Made by a program: the position numbers and the translations under genes. From NCBI GenBank assembly GCA_035968315.1, contig JAVYIN010000005.1, forward strand, positions 434,001 through 498,000: a stretch of 64,000 bases of DNA, in the 5' to 3' direction. The notes below the pieces were generated by a model, which saw only the letters and a program-made list of their open reading frames with translations, was not told where the DNA came from and did not search any database. Origin of the DNA: Nitrospira sp. (lineage in GTDB: Bacteria > Nitrospirota > Nitrospiria > Nitrospirales > Nitrospiraceae). How positions within the stretch are numbered: the first letter of the stretch is position 1; each line of letters opens with the position of its first letter. Positions 24,975-33,886 of this stretch are shown in pieces.

Positions 24975-25487
24975 ATGGCAGCAGTGTCGGACAGCGTCAG
25001 CAAAGACAGCAATCAGCAGATCGGGCTTACCACCGACGGCAGCCAGTTTCTGACGTTCAGCCTCGGGGAGGAGCTGTATGGGGTGGACATCCTCCGGGTG
25101 CAGGAAATCAAGGGCTATACAGCCGTCACGAAGATTCCCAACACGCCGCCGCACATTAAGGGGGTGCTCAATCTGCGGGGCACCATCGTGCCGATCGTGG
25201 AATTACGGACGAAGTTTGGCCTGCCGACCATCGACTATACGATGTTTACCGTCATCGTGGTGGTGGTGGTGCAGGATAAAGTGATGGGGCTGGTCGTGGA
25301 TGCGGTCTCCGACGTGCTGAACATCGACAGGAAAGATATTCAAGCGGCGCCCGAATTCGGGGCCAAGGTGAATGTCACCTTCCTCAACGGCATCGGCAAG
25401 TCCGGCGACAGGTTGATCTCGCTGCTGGACATCGACCGGCTGCTCATCGAGCAGGAGGTCAAGGACGCGATCGCCGCCGCGGCCTGA
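24975..25487 (+). CDS. cheW: Chemotaxis coupling protein CheW, copy 4
   Basis: A 170-residue CheW, closest to copy 1: both have FGLPTIDYTMF, D-V-L-N-I-D-(K/R)-K-D-I-Q and a C-terminus of the L-L-I-(D/E)-Q-E-(I/V)-K type. ATG 24975 follows CTTCATGAAGGAGGCCTCC, whose first part is identical to the leader of copy 1. The mcp4 gene starts 114 bp downstream; a perfect 11-bp inverted repeat lies in between. The greater likeness to copy 1, despite lying 17 kb away, suggests duplication of a whole cassette or gene conversion. Confidence 0.95.
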   Translation: MAAVSDSVSKDSNQQIGLTTDGSQFLTFSLGEELYGVDILRVQEIKGYTAVTKIPNTPPHIKGVLNLRGTIVPIVELRTKFGLPTIDYTMFTVIVVVVVQDKVMGLVVDAVSDVLNIDRKDIQAAPEFGAKVNVTFLNGIGKSGDRLISLLDIDRLLIEQEVKDAIAAAA

Positions 25488-25500
25488 CAGCCGGGGCAGA

Positions 25501-25523
25501 GGTCCCGCGCCAGGCGCGGGACC
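25501..25523. promoter_or_regulatory. Perfect GC-rich hairpin between cheW4 and globin-mcp4
   Basis: GGTCCCGCGCC-A-GGCGCGGGACC: 11-bp arms that are fully complementary. There is no T-run after it, so it is a poor intrinsic terminator; it may attenuate or stabilise the cheW4 part of a shared transcript. Confidence 0.6.
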
Positions 25524-25601
25524 TGAGTGTGTGTGCCAGGGTCACGGGCCGTGCGCCTATAGGGGGCGCCAGGCGCTGAACCTCTCTCAGGGAGAAATCA
25601 G

Positions 25602-28600
25602 ATGGGATTGAACGTCGAGCTATTGGAGCAGAGTTTCAAGCTGGTGGCGCCGAAGGGCGAAGCGCTGGTGAGCCGGTTCTACGAACGGCTGTTTCAGAAG
25701 TATCCCGCCGTCATCCCCCTCTTCAAGCACACGACGCTGGCGGAACAGAAGAAGAAGCTGCTGGCCTCCCTGGTGCTGGTCGTGCAGAACCTCCGCCGTC
25801 CAGACAAACTGACCGAGGCCTTGCAGACGCTGGGCGCCCGCCATGTGGAGTATGGCGCGCTGCCGGCGCATTACGAGGCGGTCGGAGAGAACTTATTGGC
25901 GGTGCTGGCGGAGTTCGCCGGCCCGGCTTGGACGCCGCCAGTCAAACAGGCCTGGACCGAGGCCTGTGGGGCCATCACCACGATCATGCTGCAAGGGGCG
26001 GCGCGCTACCATGGCGGGCCCAGCCCGTCTTCCACGGCATCACCGGCGCCGGGCACACCGGCATCGGCACCACGACATCCATTGCCATCACCAAAGGGGG
26101 CTTCCATGTTGACCTGGTTTGGAAATCTGAAGACCGCGACGAAACTGATGCTGGGGTTTGCCTTCACCGGGGCCATCATGGCGGGGCTGACCGGCATCTG
26201 CCTCTATAACGCGGCGGCGCTGCGCGATAACACCGAGAACATCCAGAACGTGCAGTTGAAGCCGCTGATGATGATCACCAGAGTGCGTGGGCTGATTCAC
26301 CAGGTGCGGGCGCAGACCATCACGGCCATTTTAACTACGAGCGCCGCCGACCGTGAGGCCGCGCTGGCCAAGGTTGGCGAGCTGGGCGGCCAGATTGCGG
26401 AAACTCGCGACGCCTTTTCCAAGACGATTCGCTCCGAAGAGGTCCGTGCTGCGTACGATCAATTCGTCGCCAAATATGACGACTACCGGACCTACCGTGA
26501 GACGGTGATCTTCAAGGCTTTGCGGGAGGGGCGGCAGGCCGATGCCCTGGCCGCGATGAAGGGCGAGGGAGCCGCGAAGTTCGGCGCATCGATTGAGGCG
26601 ATCAACAACGTGGTCGACACGAAGACGAAGATCGCCCAGCAGAAATACGACGGGGCGGTTCAGACCTTCATGGATACCAAGATGATCATGCTGGGGGCGA
26701 GCGCGGGAGGGATTGCGCTGGGGCTGCTGTTCGGGTGGCTGCTGGCGCGGTTCATCGCGAAGAACTTGGCCGATGTGCTGACGGCGGCGCAGGCCTTGGG
26801 GGGCGGGAACCTGGCGGCGCGGTCTTCGGTGACGACGCGGGATGAAGTGGGCGAACTGGCGGCGGCCTTCAATGACATGGGCACCTCGCTGGAGCAGGCC
26901 TCGGCCAAGCAGCAGGAGATGGTCTCCACACTGAACAATGCGCGGGCCAACCTCCTGATGTGCGACCGGAACCTGGTGATCACCTATGTGAACGAGGGGG
27001 CGCTGACCTCCTTCCGCGAGATCGAAGCGGACCTGCGCAAAGTGCTGCCGGGCTTCGACAGCAGCAAGCTGGTGGGAACCTGCATCGATGGATTCCATAA
27101 AGACGCGGGCCGCATCCGCCGGATCTTGGAGAATCCGAAGAATCTCCCGCACCGGGCCGACATTCAGCTGGGCCCCTTGACCTTGGACCTGATGGTGAAG
27201 GCCATCACCAACGAGAAGGGCGAATATGTGGGCAATTCGCTCGAATGGCTGAACGTGACGCAAACGCGCAAGTTGGAAGTCGAGACCGCGCGGTTGCAGG
27301 CGGGCCTGGATAACGCCGCCGTGAACGTGATGATTTGCGACCGGAACTATCAGGTCGTCTATATGAACAAGGCCTCGCAGGCGACCTTGCGCAAGGCCGA
27401 GCCGATGATTCAGCAGGGGTTGCCGGGCTTCCGGGCCGAGAAGGTGATCGGGAGCTGCATCGATCAATACCATAAGAATCCGGGGGCGATCCGGCAGATT
27501 CTGGACAATCCGAAGAACCTGCCGCATCGGGCGGAGATCAAGGTGGGGCCGTTGACCCTGGATCTGGCGGCGTCGGCGATCGTCAACGCGCAGGGCGAAT
27601 ATCTGGGCAACTCGGTGGAATGGGCGGATGTCACGGCGATCAAGGCGGCTCTGACCGATGTGGACCGGCTGGTGACGGCGGCGGCCGCCGGGCAGTTGTC
27701 GGGCCGGATCGACGCCACGAAGTTTGAAGGGGGCTATCGCGCCCTTTCCGAAGGCATCAACCGGCTCTTGGATGCGGTGGTGGCGCCGTTGCATGAGGCG
27801 CAGAGCGTGCTCAGCGCCTTGGCGGCGAACGATCTGACGCAGTCGATGACCGGGAATTACCAAGGCGAGTTCGAGCAGATGAAGAGCAGCTTGAACAGCG
27901 CTCTCGGGAACTTGACCCAGACGATGACCACCGTGCGCGAGGCGGTGGAAGCCGTGACGGCGGGGTCGGAGCAGATCAGCAAGGGGAGCGAGGACCTCTC
28001 GCAGCGGACAAGCGAACAGGCCAGTTCGCTGGAAGAGACCAGCGCGTCCATGGAAGAGATGACGAGCACGGTCAAACAAAATGCGGACAATGCCAAGCAG
28101 GCCAATCAACTGGCGAGCGCGGCCCGCGAGACCGCCGACAAGGGCGGGGCGGTCACAATCAAGGCTGTCGAGGCCATGGGGGCGATCAACCAGAGCAGCA
28201 AGAAGATCGCCGACATCATCACGGTGATCGATGAAATTGCCTTCCAGACCAACCTCTTGGCCCTGAATGCGGCGGTGGAAGCGGCGCGGGCCGGGGAGCA
28301 TGGAAGAGGGTTCGCCGTGGTGGCGGCCGAGGTCAGAAACCTGGCCCAGCGGTCGGCGACGGCGGCGAAGGAGATCAAGGGGCTCATCAACGAGTCCATC
28401 CAGCGGGTGAATGACGGGAGCGAACTGGTGGACCAGTCCGGCAAGACGCTGGAAGAGATCGTGAGCTCGGTGAAACGGGTGAGCGACATCATTGCGGAGA
28501 TCACGGCGGCCTCGCAGGAGCAGGCCAGCGGGATCGACCAGGTGAACAAGGCCATCATGCAGATGGATGAGACCACGCAGCAGAACGCGGCGCTGGTGGA

Positions 28601-28874
28601 AGAGACGACGAGCGCCAGCCAGTCCATGAAGGCGCAGGCTCAGGAGCTGATGCGCCAGGTGGCCACCTTTAAGGTGAACCTGACTGGGCCAGGGGCCAGA
28701 GGCGAGGGGCGAGGGGTCGGAGGAGGGGCGAGGGGCGAGGGGCCAGGGGCACGGGTGAAGGCCGCGGCCAAGCCTGTGGTTCAGAAGGCGGCTCCGCAGG
28801 ACGCGCCGAAGCCCGCCGGAGTGGCCTCGGGGAACGGCCATGCGGCCAAGAAGGATGAGTTTGAGGAGTTCTAA
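25602..28874 (+). CDS. Globin-fused transmembrane chemoreceptor (MCP4)
   Basis: A 1090-residue fusion. The N-terminal globin (1-135) is close to that of MCP3, with Tyr27, Phe41, Gln49 and His81 conserved. A Ser/Pro/Ala linker ends in PSPKGASM, where Met169 begins an MCP with the same LTWFGN opening as MCP1. TM1 (180-200), a periplasmic four-helix region and TM2 (363-383) precede HAMP. The cytoplasmic part differs from MCP1-3: two PAS-like domains of another type (from about 443 and 565; M-(C)-D-R-N and NLPHRA segments), then a second HAMP-like region and the common signalling domain (780-1035). The end is the repeat-encoded linker and DEFEEF. CCAAAGGGGG precedes the internal ATG at 26106. Confidence 0.93.
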   Translation: MGLNVELLEQSFKLVAPKGEALVSRFYERLFQKYPAVIPLFKHTTLAEQKKKLLASLVLVVQNLRRPDKLTEALQTLGARHVEYGALPAHYEAVGENLLAVLAEFAGPAWTPPVKQAWTEACGAITTIMLQGAARYHGGPSPSSTASPAPGTPASAPRHPLPSPKGASMLTWFGNLKTATKLMLGFAFTGAIMAGLTGICLYNAAALRDNTENIQNVQLKPLMMITRVRGLIHQVRAQTITAILTTSAADREAALAKVGELGGQIAETRDAFSKTIRSEEVRAAYDQFVAKYDDYRTYRETVIFKALREGRQADALAAMKGEGAAKFGASIEAINNVVDTKTKIAQQKYDGAVQTFMDTKMIMLGASAGGIALGLLFGWLLARFIAKNLADVLTAAQALGGGNLAARSSVTTRDEVGELAAAFNDMGTSLEQASAKQQEMVSTLNNARANLLMCDRNLVITYVNEGALTSFREIEADLRKVLPGFDSSKLVGTCIDGFHKDAGRIRRILENPKNLPHRADIQLGPLTLDLMVKAITNEKGEYVGNSLEWLNVTQTRKLEVETARLQAGLDNAAVNVMICDRNYQVVYMNKASQATLRKAEPMIQQGLPGFRAEKVIGSCIDQYHKNPGAIRQILDNPKNLPHRAEIKVGPLTLDLAASAIVNAQGEYLGNSVEWADVTAIKAALTDVDRLVTAAAAGQLSGRIDATKFEGGYRALSEGINRLLDAVVAPLHEAQSVLSALAANDLTQSMTGNYQGEFEQMKSSLNSALGNLTQTMTTVREAVEAVTAGSEQISKGSEDLSQRTSEQASSLEETSASMEEMTSTVKQNADNAKQANQLASAARETADKGGAVTIKAVEAMGAINQSSKKIADIITVIDEIAFQTNLLALNAAVEAARAGEHGRGFAVVAAEVRNLAQRSATAAKEIKGLINESIQRVNDGSELVDQSGKTLEEIVSSVKRVSDIIAEITAASQEQASGIDQVNKAIMQMDETTQQNAALVEETTSASQSMKAQAQELMRQVATFKVNLTGPGARGEGRGVGGGARGEGPGARVKAAAKPVVQKAAPQDAPKPAGVASGNGHAAKKDEFEEF
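26091..26108 (+). promoter_or_regulatory. Putative internal ribosome-binding site and start codon at the globin-MCP junction (MCP4)
   Basis: CCAAAGGGGGCTTCCATG occurs in-frame at the end of the globin linker. The AAAGGGGG is 5 nt from ATG 26106. The same arrangement at the same relative place in MCP3 suggests it predates the duplication and is maintained. Confidence 0.55.
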
Positions 28875-29115
28875 ATAGGCGAGAGCGCGGGGCTAGGGGC
28901 GAGGGGTCGGAAGGGCGGGATTCCCACCTCTCGCCCCTTGCCTCGTGCCCCGAACCCCTCGCCCGTCTGCGATCCCCCCTTGCCTCGTGCCCCGTGCCTC
29001 GTGCCCGTTTCTGACCGGGCCCCGAACCCCTCGCCCGTCTGCGATCCCCCCTCGCCTCGCGCCTATCTCTGACTTCCCCCTTGCCTCTCGCCCCGTGCCC
29101 CGCGCCTATCTGTAG
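28873..29115. repeat. Long heptamer repeat region downstream of mcp4
   Basis: After TAAATAGGCGAGAG, a G-rich arm (GGGGCTAGGGGCGAGGGG) is followed by a GGAAGGGCGGGATTCCC centre. Several repeated C-rich blocks follow (CCTTGCCTCGTGCCCCG...CTCGCCCGTCTGCGATCCCCCC, about 2.5 copies), again an amplified right arm. The rest of the 449-bp gap holds the mcp5 promoter. Confidence 0.75.
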
Positions 29116-29217
29116 ATTGGCATCTAATCCTATTTGTTTTCCCCCAATGGTTATCCACGCTCTCTAGTTCTATCCGTTGGTTGTGTCGCTCATCCGGCAG
29201 AGGCATTCGGCGGTATA

Positions 29218-29244
29218 TAAAGAATTGTAAGTAATAGCCGATAT
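29218..29244 (+). promoter_or_regulatory. Sigma-28 promoter of mcp5
   Basis: TAAAGAAT, an 11-bp spacer, then GCCGATAT: the best match in the window to TAAAGTTT-N11-GCCGATAA, with exact spacing, 80 bp upstream of the mcp5 ATG. Confidence 0.85.
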
Positions 29245-29323
29245 CAGTTCTGTAGAACGGACGACGATGTGGGCAACCTTTGCCGATAAGTGAGAGAGGC
29301 GGCTTCTACCCCGGAGGACTCCC

Positions 29324-32005
29324 ATGAAAGAGCGTTGGAACAATCTCAATCTGACCACCAAGATGCTCATGGTGACCAGCCTTACGATCCTCGCGACGAT
29401 GCTGGGATTGGTTGTTTGGTTGAGCGGCCAAATGCGCGCGGATCTGATCTCGCTGTTGCAGGTCAGAAGCACGGTGATCCAACGCCAGATCGAAGTCACC
29501 CGCGCCTATATCGCCAAACAATATGTCGGCAAGGTCAAGGCTTCCAGCGGCGGCACGATTAAAATCGCGCAGGACCACAGCGCGCCGGATACGATCCCCT
29601 TTCCCGCGACGGCTACCCGCGAAATGGCCGAGGAGCTGTCGAATGAAGGCATCTTCAACGCCCGTGTGATCAGCAGCAAACCCCTCAATCCGATGAATAA
29701 GCCGAATGACGCGTTTGAAGAGGAGGCCATCAAGGCGCTGGCCGGCGGCGAAAAGGAAGTCGTGCGGATCGAGCCGGTCAATGGTGTGATGACCTTTCGG
29801 CGCATGACGCCCGATATTATCCGCAGCGAAGCCTGCGTCAGCTGCCATGTCGGCACCAAGGTCGGTGACATGGTCGGCGCGATTTCCTTGCAGATGCCGA
29901 TGACGAAGGCGCTGGCGCAAGTGGACAGCAACGTCAAGATGCTCTATCTGGCGGCCGGATTCTCCGCCACACTGATGGGATTGGTGATGTTCGTGAGCCT
30001 GCGTTCGCAGGTGATTCAGCCGATCCGGCACCTGCAAACCGTCGTGACTAGTCTGACGCATGGCGATCTGGCCGCCCGCGCGACGATCGAATCGCGGGAT
30101 GAAGTGGGGCGGCTGGCGACCTCGTTCAATGAAATGGGCGATTCGCTGGAGCAGGCCTCGGCCAAGCAGCAGGAGATGGTGCAGCAGGCGCAAGCGGCGG
30201 CGGCGGAGGTCAAGAGCGTGACCAACGCCATTGGCAAGGCGCAAGCCGTCATTGAGTTCAACTTGGATGGCACGGTCATCACGGCGAACGACAACTTCCT
30301 GACGTGTCTCGGCTATCAATTGAACGAGATTCAGGGCCAGCATCACCGGCTGTTCTGCGATCCGGCCTATACGAGCACCGGCGAGTACGCGGCCTTCTGG
30401 CAGAAGCTGAACCGGGGGGAGTTCGATGCGGGCGTCTATCGCCGGATCGGCAAAGGGGGCAAGGAGATTTGGATTCAGGCCTCCTACAACCCGATCCTCG
30501 ACGTGAACGGCAAGCCAAGCAAGGTCATGAAGTTCGCGACCGACATCACGGCCCAAAAGAACCAGGCGGCGGAGGCTGAGGGCAAGATCAGCGCCATCGG
30601 CAAGGCCCAGGCTGCCATTGAGTTCAATCTGGATGGCACGGTGATGACGGCGAACGACAATTTCCTGAACTGCCTGGGCTATACGCTGCCGGAGATCCAG
30701 GGGCAGCATCACCGGATGTTCTGTGATCCGGCCTATACGAGCACCGGCGAGTACGCGGCCTTCTGGCAGAAGCTGAACCGGGGCGAGTTCGATGCGGGCG
30801 TGTATAAGCGGATTGGCAAGGGTGGCAAGGAAATTTGGATTCAGGCCTCCTACAACCCGATCGTGGACGCCAACGGCAAGGTCTACAAGGTGGTGAAGTT
30901 TGCGACGGATATCACGCCGCAGAAGAAGGCGCAGGCCGAAATGGAGCATTTGGTGGCCGAAGCGCAGGGCGTGCTGGGACGGCTGGCCAGCAACGATCTG
31001 ACCGAGGAGATGCGCGGCCAGTATCAAGGCGAGCTGGCCAAGATCAGGGACAGCATCAATGCCGTGGTCCACAACCTGACGCAGACCATGACGACTGTGC
31101 GTGAGGCGGTGGAAGCCGTCACGGCGGGGTCGGAGCAGATCAGTAAGGGGAGCGAAGACCTTTCGCAGCGGACGAGCGAACAGGCCAGCTCGCTGGAAGA
31201 GACCAGCGCGTCCATGGAAGAAATGACGAGCACGGTCAAACAGAACGCGGACAATGCGAAGCAGGCCAATCAGCTCGGCCTGGCGGCGCGGGACGTGGCC
31301 GAGAAGGGCGGGGCGGTCACGAAACGCGCGATCGACGCGATGGGTGAAATCAATCAGAGCAGCAAGAAGATCGCCGACATCATCACGGTGATCGATGAAA
31401 TCGCGTTCCAGACCAACCTCTTGGCCCTGAATGCCGCCGTGGAGGCGGCGCGGGCCGGTGAGCACGGACGAGGCTTTGCCGTAGTGGCGGCTGAGGTCAG
31501 AAACCTGGCGCAGCGGTCCGCGAGCGCGGCGAAGGAGATCAAGGGGCTCATCAATGAGTCCATCCAACGGGTCAATGACGGCAGCGCGCTGGTCAATCAA
31601 TCCGGCCAGACGCTGGAGGAGATCATGGTCTCGGTCAAGCGTGTCACCGACATCATCTCGGAGATCACGGCGGCCTCACAGGAGCAGGCCAGCGGGATCG
31701 ATCAGGTGAACAAGGCGATCATGCAGATGGACGAGACGACGCAGCAGAACGCGGCGTTGGTTGAAGAGACGACCAGCGCCAGCCAGTCCATGAAGGCGCA
31801 GGCTCAGGAGCTGATGCGCCAGGTGGAGGCGTTTAAGGTGACTGTGAATGGGCCAGGGGCGAAAGGCGAGGGGCCAGGGACACGGGTGAAGGCCGTGGCC
31901 AAGCCCGTGGTTCAGAAGGCGGCTCCGCAGGAATCGCCGAAGCCCGCCGGAGTGGCTTCAGGGAACGGCCATGCCGCCAAGAAGGATGAGTTTGAAGAAT
32001 TCTAA
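29324..32005 (+). CDS. Methyl-accepting chemotaxis protein 5 with periplasmic c-type heme domain
   Basis: An 893-residue receptor. TM1 (about 12-33) is followed by a periplasmic domain (34-205) resembling the DUF3365/Tll0287-type sensors, including a CVSCH motif (C171, C174, H175) that should bind heme c covalently. TM2 (206-228), HAMP (to 282), two PAS domains (from about 305 and 427), the signalling domain (about 580-840) and a shortened Gly/Arg linker with DEFEEF follow. The signalling domain differs slightly from the others ([20 protein letters not shown]). Unlike the four other receptors it has no adjacent cheW and carries its own sigma-28 promoter. CGGAGG precedes ATG 29324. A redox or gas signal is likely (inference). 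Confidence 0.94.
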   Translation: MKERWNNLNLTTKMLMVTSLTILATMLGLVVWLSGQMRADLISLLQVRSTVIQRQIEVTRAYIAKQYVGKVKASSGGTIKIAQDHSAPDTIPFPATATREMAEELSNEGIFNARVISSKPLNPMNKPNDAFEEEAIKALAGGEKEVVRIEPVNGVMTFRRMTPDIIRSEACVSCHVGTKVGDMVGAISLQMPMTKALAQVDSNVKMLYLAAGFSATLMGLVMFVSLRSQVIQPIRHLQTVVTSLTHGDLAARATIESRDEVGRLATSFNEMGDSLEQASAKQQEMVQQAQAAAAEVKSVTNAIGKAQAVIEFNLDGTVITANDNFLTCLGYQLNEIQGQHHRLFCDPAYTSTGEYAAFWQKLNRGEFDAGVYRRIGKGGKEIWIQASYNPILDVNGKPSKVMKFATDITAQKNQAAEAEGKISAIGKAQAAIEFNLDGTVMTANDNFLNCLGYTLPEIQGQHHRMFCDPAYTSTGEYAAFWQKLNRGEFDAGVYKRIGKGGKEIWIQASYNPIVDANGKVYKVVKFATDITPQKKAQAEMEHLVAEAQGVLGRLASNDLTEEMRGQYQGELAKIRDSINAVVHNLTQTMTTVREAVEAVTAGSEQISKGSEDLSQRTSEQASSLEETSASMEEMTSTVKQNADNAKQANQLGLAARDVAEKGGAVTKRAIDAMGEINQSSKKIADIITVIDEIAFQTNLLALNAAVEAARAGEHGRGFAVVAAEVRNLAQRSASAAKEIKGLINESIQRVNDGSALVNQSGQTLEEIMVSVKRVTDIISEITAASQEQASGIDQVNKAIMQMDETTQQNAALVEETTSASQSMKAQAQELMRQVEAFKVTVNGPGAKGEGPGTRVKAVAKPVVQKAAPQESPKPAGVASGNGHAAKKDEFEEF

Positions 32006-32125
32006 ATAGGCTAGAGGCATGGGGCGAGGGGTCGGAAGGGCGGGATTCCCACCTCTCGCCCCGTGCCTCGAGCCCGTTTCTGACCGGGCCCCGAACCTCT
32101 TGCCTGTCTGTGCTCCTCGCCTCTT
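32006..32125. repeat. Heptamer hairpin element downstream of mcp5
   Basis: TAGGCTAGAGGCATGGGGCGAGGGG, then GGAAGGGCGGGATTCCC, then CTCTCGCCCCGTGCCTCGAGCCCG. It is the same layout and position relative to the mcp stop as for mcp1, mcp2 and mcp4. Confidence 0.7.
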
Positions 32126-32149
32126 TTGGGCCTTCCTGCTCCAATTCAA

Positions 32150-32177
32150 TCAAGATCCACGCCTGCCACGCCGATAA
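32150..32177 (+). promoter_or_regulatory. Candidate sigma-28 promoter of the porin operon
   Basis: TCAAGATC, a 12-bp spacer, then a perfect GCCGATAA, about 95 bp upstream of the porin ATG at 32271. Same -35 variant and spacing as for cheW3. Confidence 0.7.
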
Positions 32178-32270
32178 GGATTAGCACGGACAACGCACGG
32201 TTGTTCTCCCGGCGCACTGGGTGCGCCTGTTTTCTGGCAGTGAGGTTCCCTGGAAGGCGGCAGGCTGACG

Positions 32271-33845
32271 ATGATCGACCTTGGGTTGAGGGGATTCCCT
32301 CTCGTGAGACATGTTCTGCCGCATCCCGCGGTGCGGATGACGGCTTGGCTGCTTGGCCTCTTGCTGCTGGGCTTTCTGTTCGCACGGTGGCCGACTTCTG
32401 CCTGGGCAGTTGAAGAGGGGGAGTTGGTCAAGAGCGGCGGCCGATGGCACTATTCGCACGTCGAAGACCCCGGGCTGAAATATCTTCTGCAAAAGGGGAT
32501 CATTTCCCAGGAGGAGTACGACCGGGGTGCCAGAATCATCGAGAGCCGCCAGCATTTGGCCACGCCGACCTCCAGCATTACGACCGGCGACGGTCTCAAT
32601 ATCAAGAGCGGCGACAAGTTTCTGCTCAAGCTGAGAATGCTACTGAGGTTTCGCTACAGCTACCATCAGTACAACCAGGCCTGGCGGACGGTCGGCGATG
32701 GCAATAATATGCCCGATTACACGACGGGGCCATCGCCGATCTCCGCCAAACAGAGCGACTCGTCCGCCAGCACGTTCGGCATTCGCACGCTGCGCCTGCA
32801 ATTCCTCGGCTACGCCTTCGATCCCGATTTGCGCTACAACCTGACGCTGACCGGCGACACCCGCGAGGGCAACTACAACGGTTCAACCGTGGCCGGCACG
32901 GTGCAGGTTTTGGACGCTAATGTGTCGTCCTGGCATCTGCCCTATGCCATTTTGCGGATCGGGCAGCAGAAGGTCTGGTTCAATCGCGAAAGCATTACCT
33001 CGATCGCGACCATTTCGTTCGTCGAACGCAGTCCGATCGCCGATGCCTTTACCGCCAACGGGCTCAATCTGCGCGATCAGGGCATCACGCTCCAAAGCGA
33101 CGAAGCCAAATATCCCGTGAATTACGCGATCGGCGTCTATAACGGCACCGGTATTAATACCGACCGCTTGGCGATGCCGCTCACGTCGTCCGGATCGGGG
33201 GCGCGCGCGAATGCTAACGAGATGATGTATGTGGGGCGCCTGCTATGGAATGTCAGCGGGCGGCCGGGCTACGGAGAAGGCGACATCCTCTACACCCGTG
33301 TGCCGCAGGTCGCGCTTGCAATCGGCTATGCCTATAACCCCGGGCTGAATCTGCAGGCGCCCAATGCCCAAGTGCGGGCCCAGATTCTCGGGAACAACAA
33401 CGGCCGCCTGTTCGGTGTGGGGTATGTGGATCTGGCCACCACGGAAGTCGATGTCGTGGCGAAGTACCGGGGTTGGGGGCTGCAAGCGGAGGGCTATCTT
33501 CGCCGCCAGGACGTGCGTGGCGGGAATGCCGAGCTGGGGATGGCGACGGGTTGGTATGTCATGCTGGGCAAGTTTGTGATTCCGCGCAAGCTGGAAGTGG
33601 CGGTGCGGTACGGGATCATGGATCCCAACACGCACCAGGGGCGGGATCTGCTCAAAGACGCGGGCGTGGCGGTCAACTACAGTTTCGACGGGACCTACAA
33701 TCACCGCCTGGTTGTCGATTACTCCCACATTACGATGGGAACCGGCGGGTATGCCGGCGGGCGCAGTTCGCTGGCCGCTCAGCCAGGATATGGCAAGGAT
33801 CTGATCGAGAATCGTGTGCGGGCCATGTATCAATTTTATTGGTAG
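32271..33845 (+). CDS. Phosphate-type (OprO/OprP-like) outer-membrane porin
   Basis: A 524-residue porin. The long N-terminus holds a hydrophobic signal segment (about 23-42, ending T-S-A-W-A) and a short L-L-Q-K-G-I-I-S-Q-E-E-Y region like the one often preceding OprO/P-family barrels. The remainder alternates polar and hydrophobic residues and ends Y-Q-F-Y-W, with a terminal aromatic. The R-I-G-Q-Q-K-V-W-F-N-R-E segment matches the family's characteristic strand. The true start may be the internal ATG near 32337, which gives a normal-length signal peptide. It precedes a ModA-like gene by 41 bp. The promoter suggests co-regulation with motility. Substrate unknown. Confidence 0.82.
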   Translation: MIDLGLRGFPLVRHVLPHPAVRMTAWLLGLLLLGFLFARWPTSAWAVEEGELVKSGGRWHYSHVEDPGLKYLLQKGIISQEEYDRGARIIESRQHLATPTSSITTGDGLNIKSGDKFLLKLRMLLRFRYSYHQYNQAWRTVGDGNNMPDYTTGPSPISAKQSDSSASTFGIRTLRLQFLGYAFDPDLRYNLTLTGDTREGNYNGSTVAGTVQVLDANVSSWHLPYAILRIGQQKVWFNRESITSIATISFVERSPIADAFTANGLNLRDQGITLQSDEAKYPVNYAIGVYNGTGINTDRLAMPLTSSGSGARANANEMMYVGRLLWNVSGRPGYGEGDILYTRVPQVALAIGYAYNPGLNLQAPNAQVRAQILGNNNGRLFGVGYVDLATTEVDVVAKYRGWGLQAEGYLRRQDVRGGNAELGMATGWYVMLGKFVIPRKLEVAVRYGIMDPNTHQGRDLLKDAGVAVNYSFDGTYNHRLVVDYSHITMGTGGYAGGRSSLAAQPGYGKDLIENRVRAMYQFYW

Positions 33846-33886
33846 CGAATCGCATGGTTGTCGCAGGGGAGAGAGGGAGGCGGCGT

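Noticed and set aside
28873-29115. CRISPR-like appearance of recurring C-rich blocks
   Set aside because: Blocks are degenerate, vary in length and unit order and have no unique spacers between identical repeats; no cas gene is near.
32271-33845. Recent duplication between the two OprO/P-like porins
   Set aside because: They share only family-level features and layout; no near-identical DNA stretch was seen between 32271-33845 and 53692-55236.
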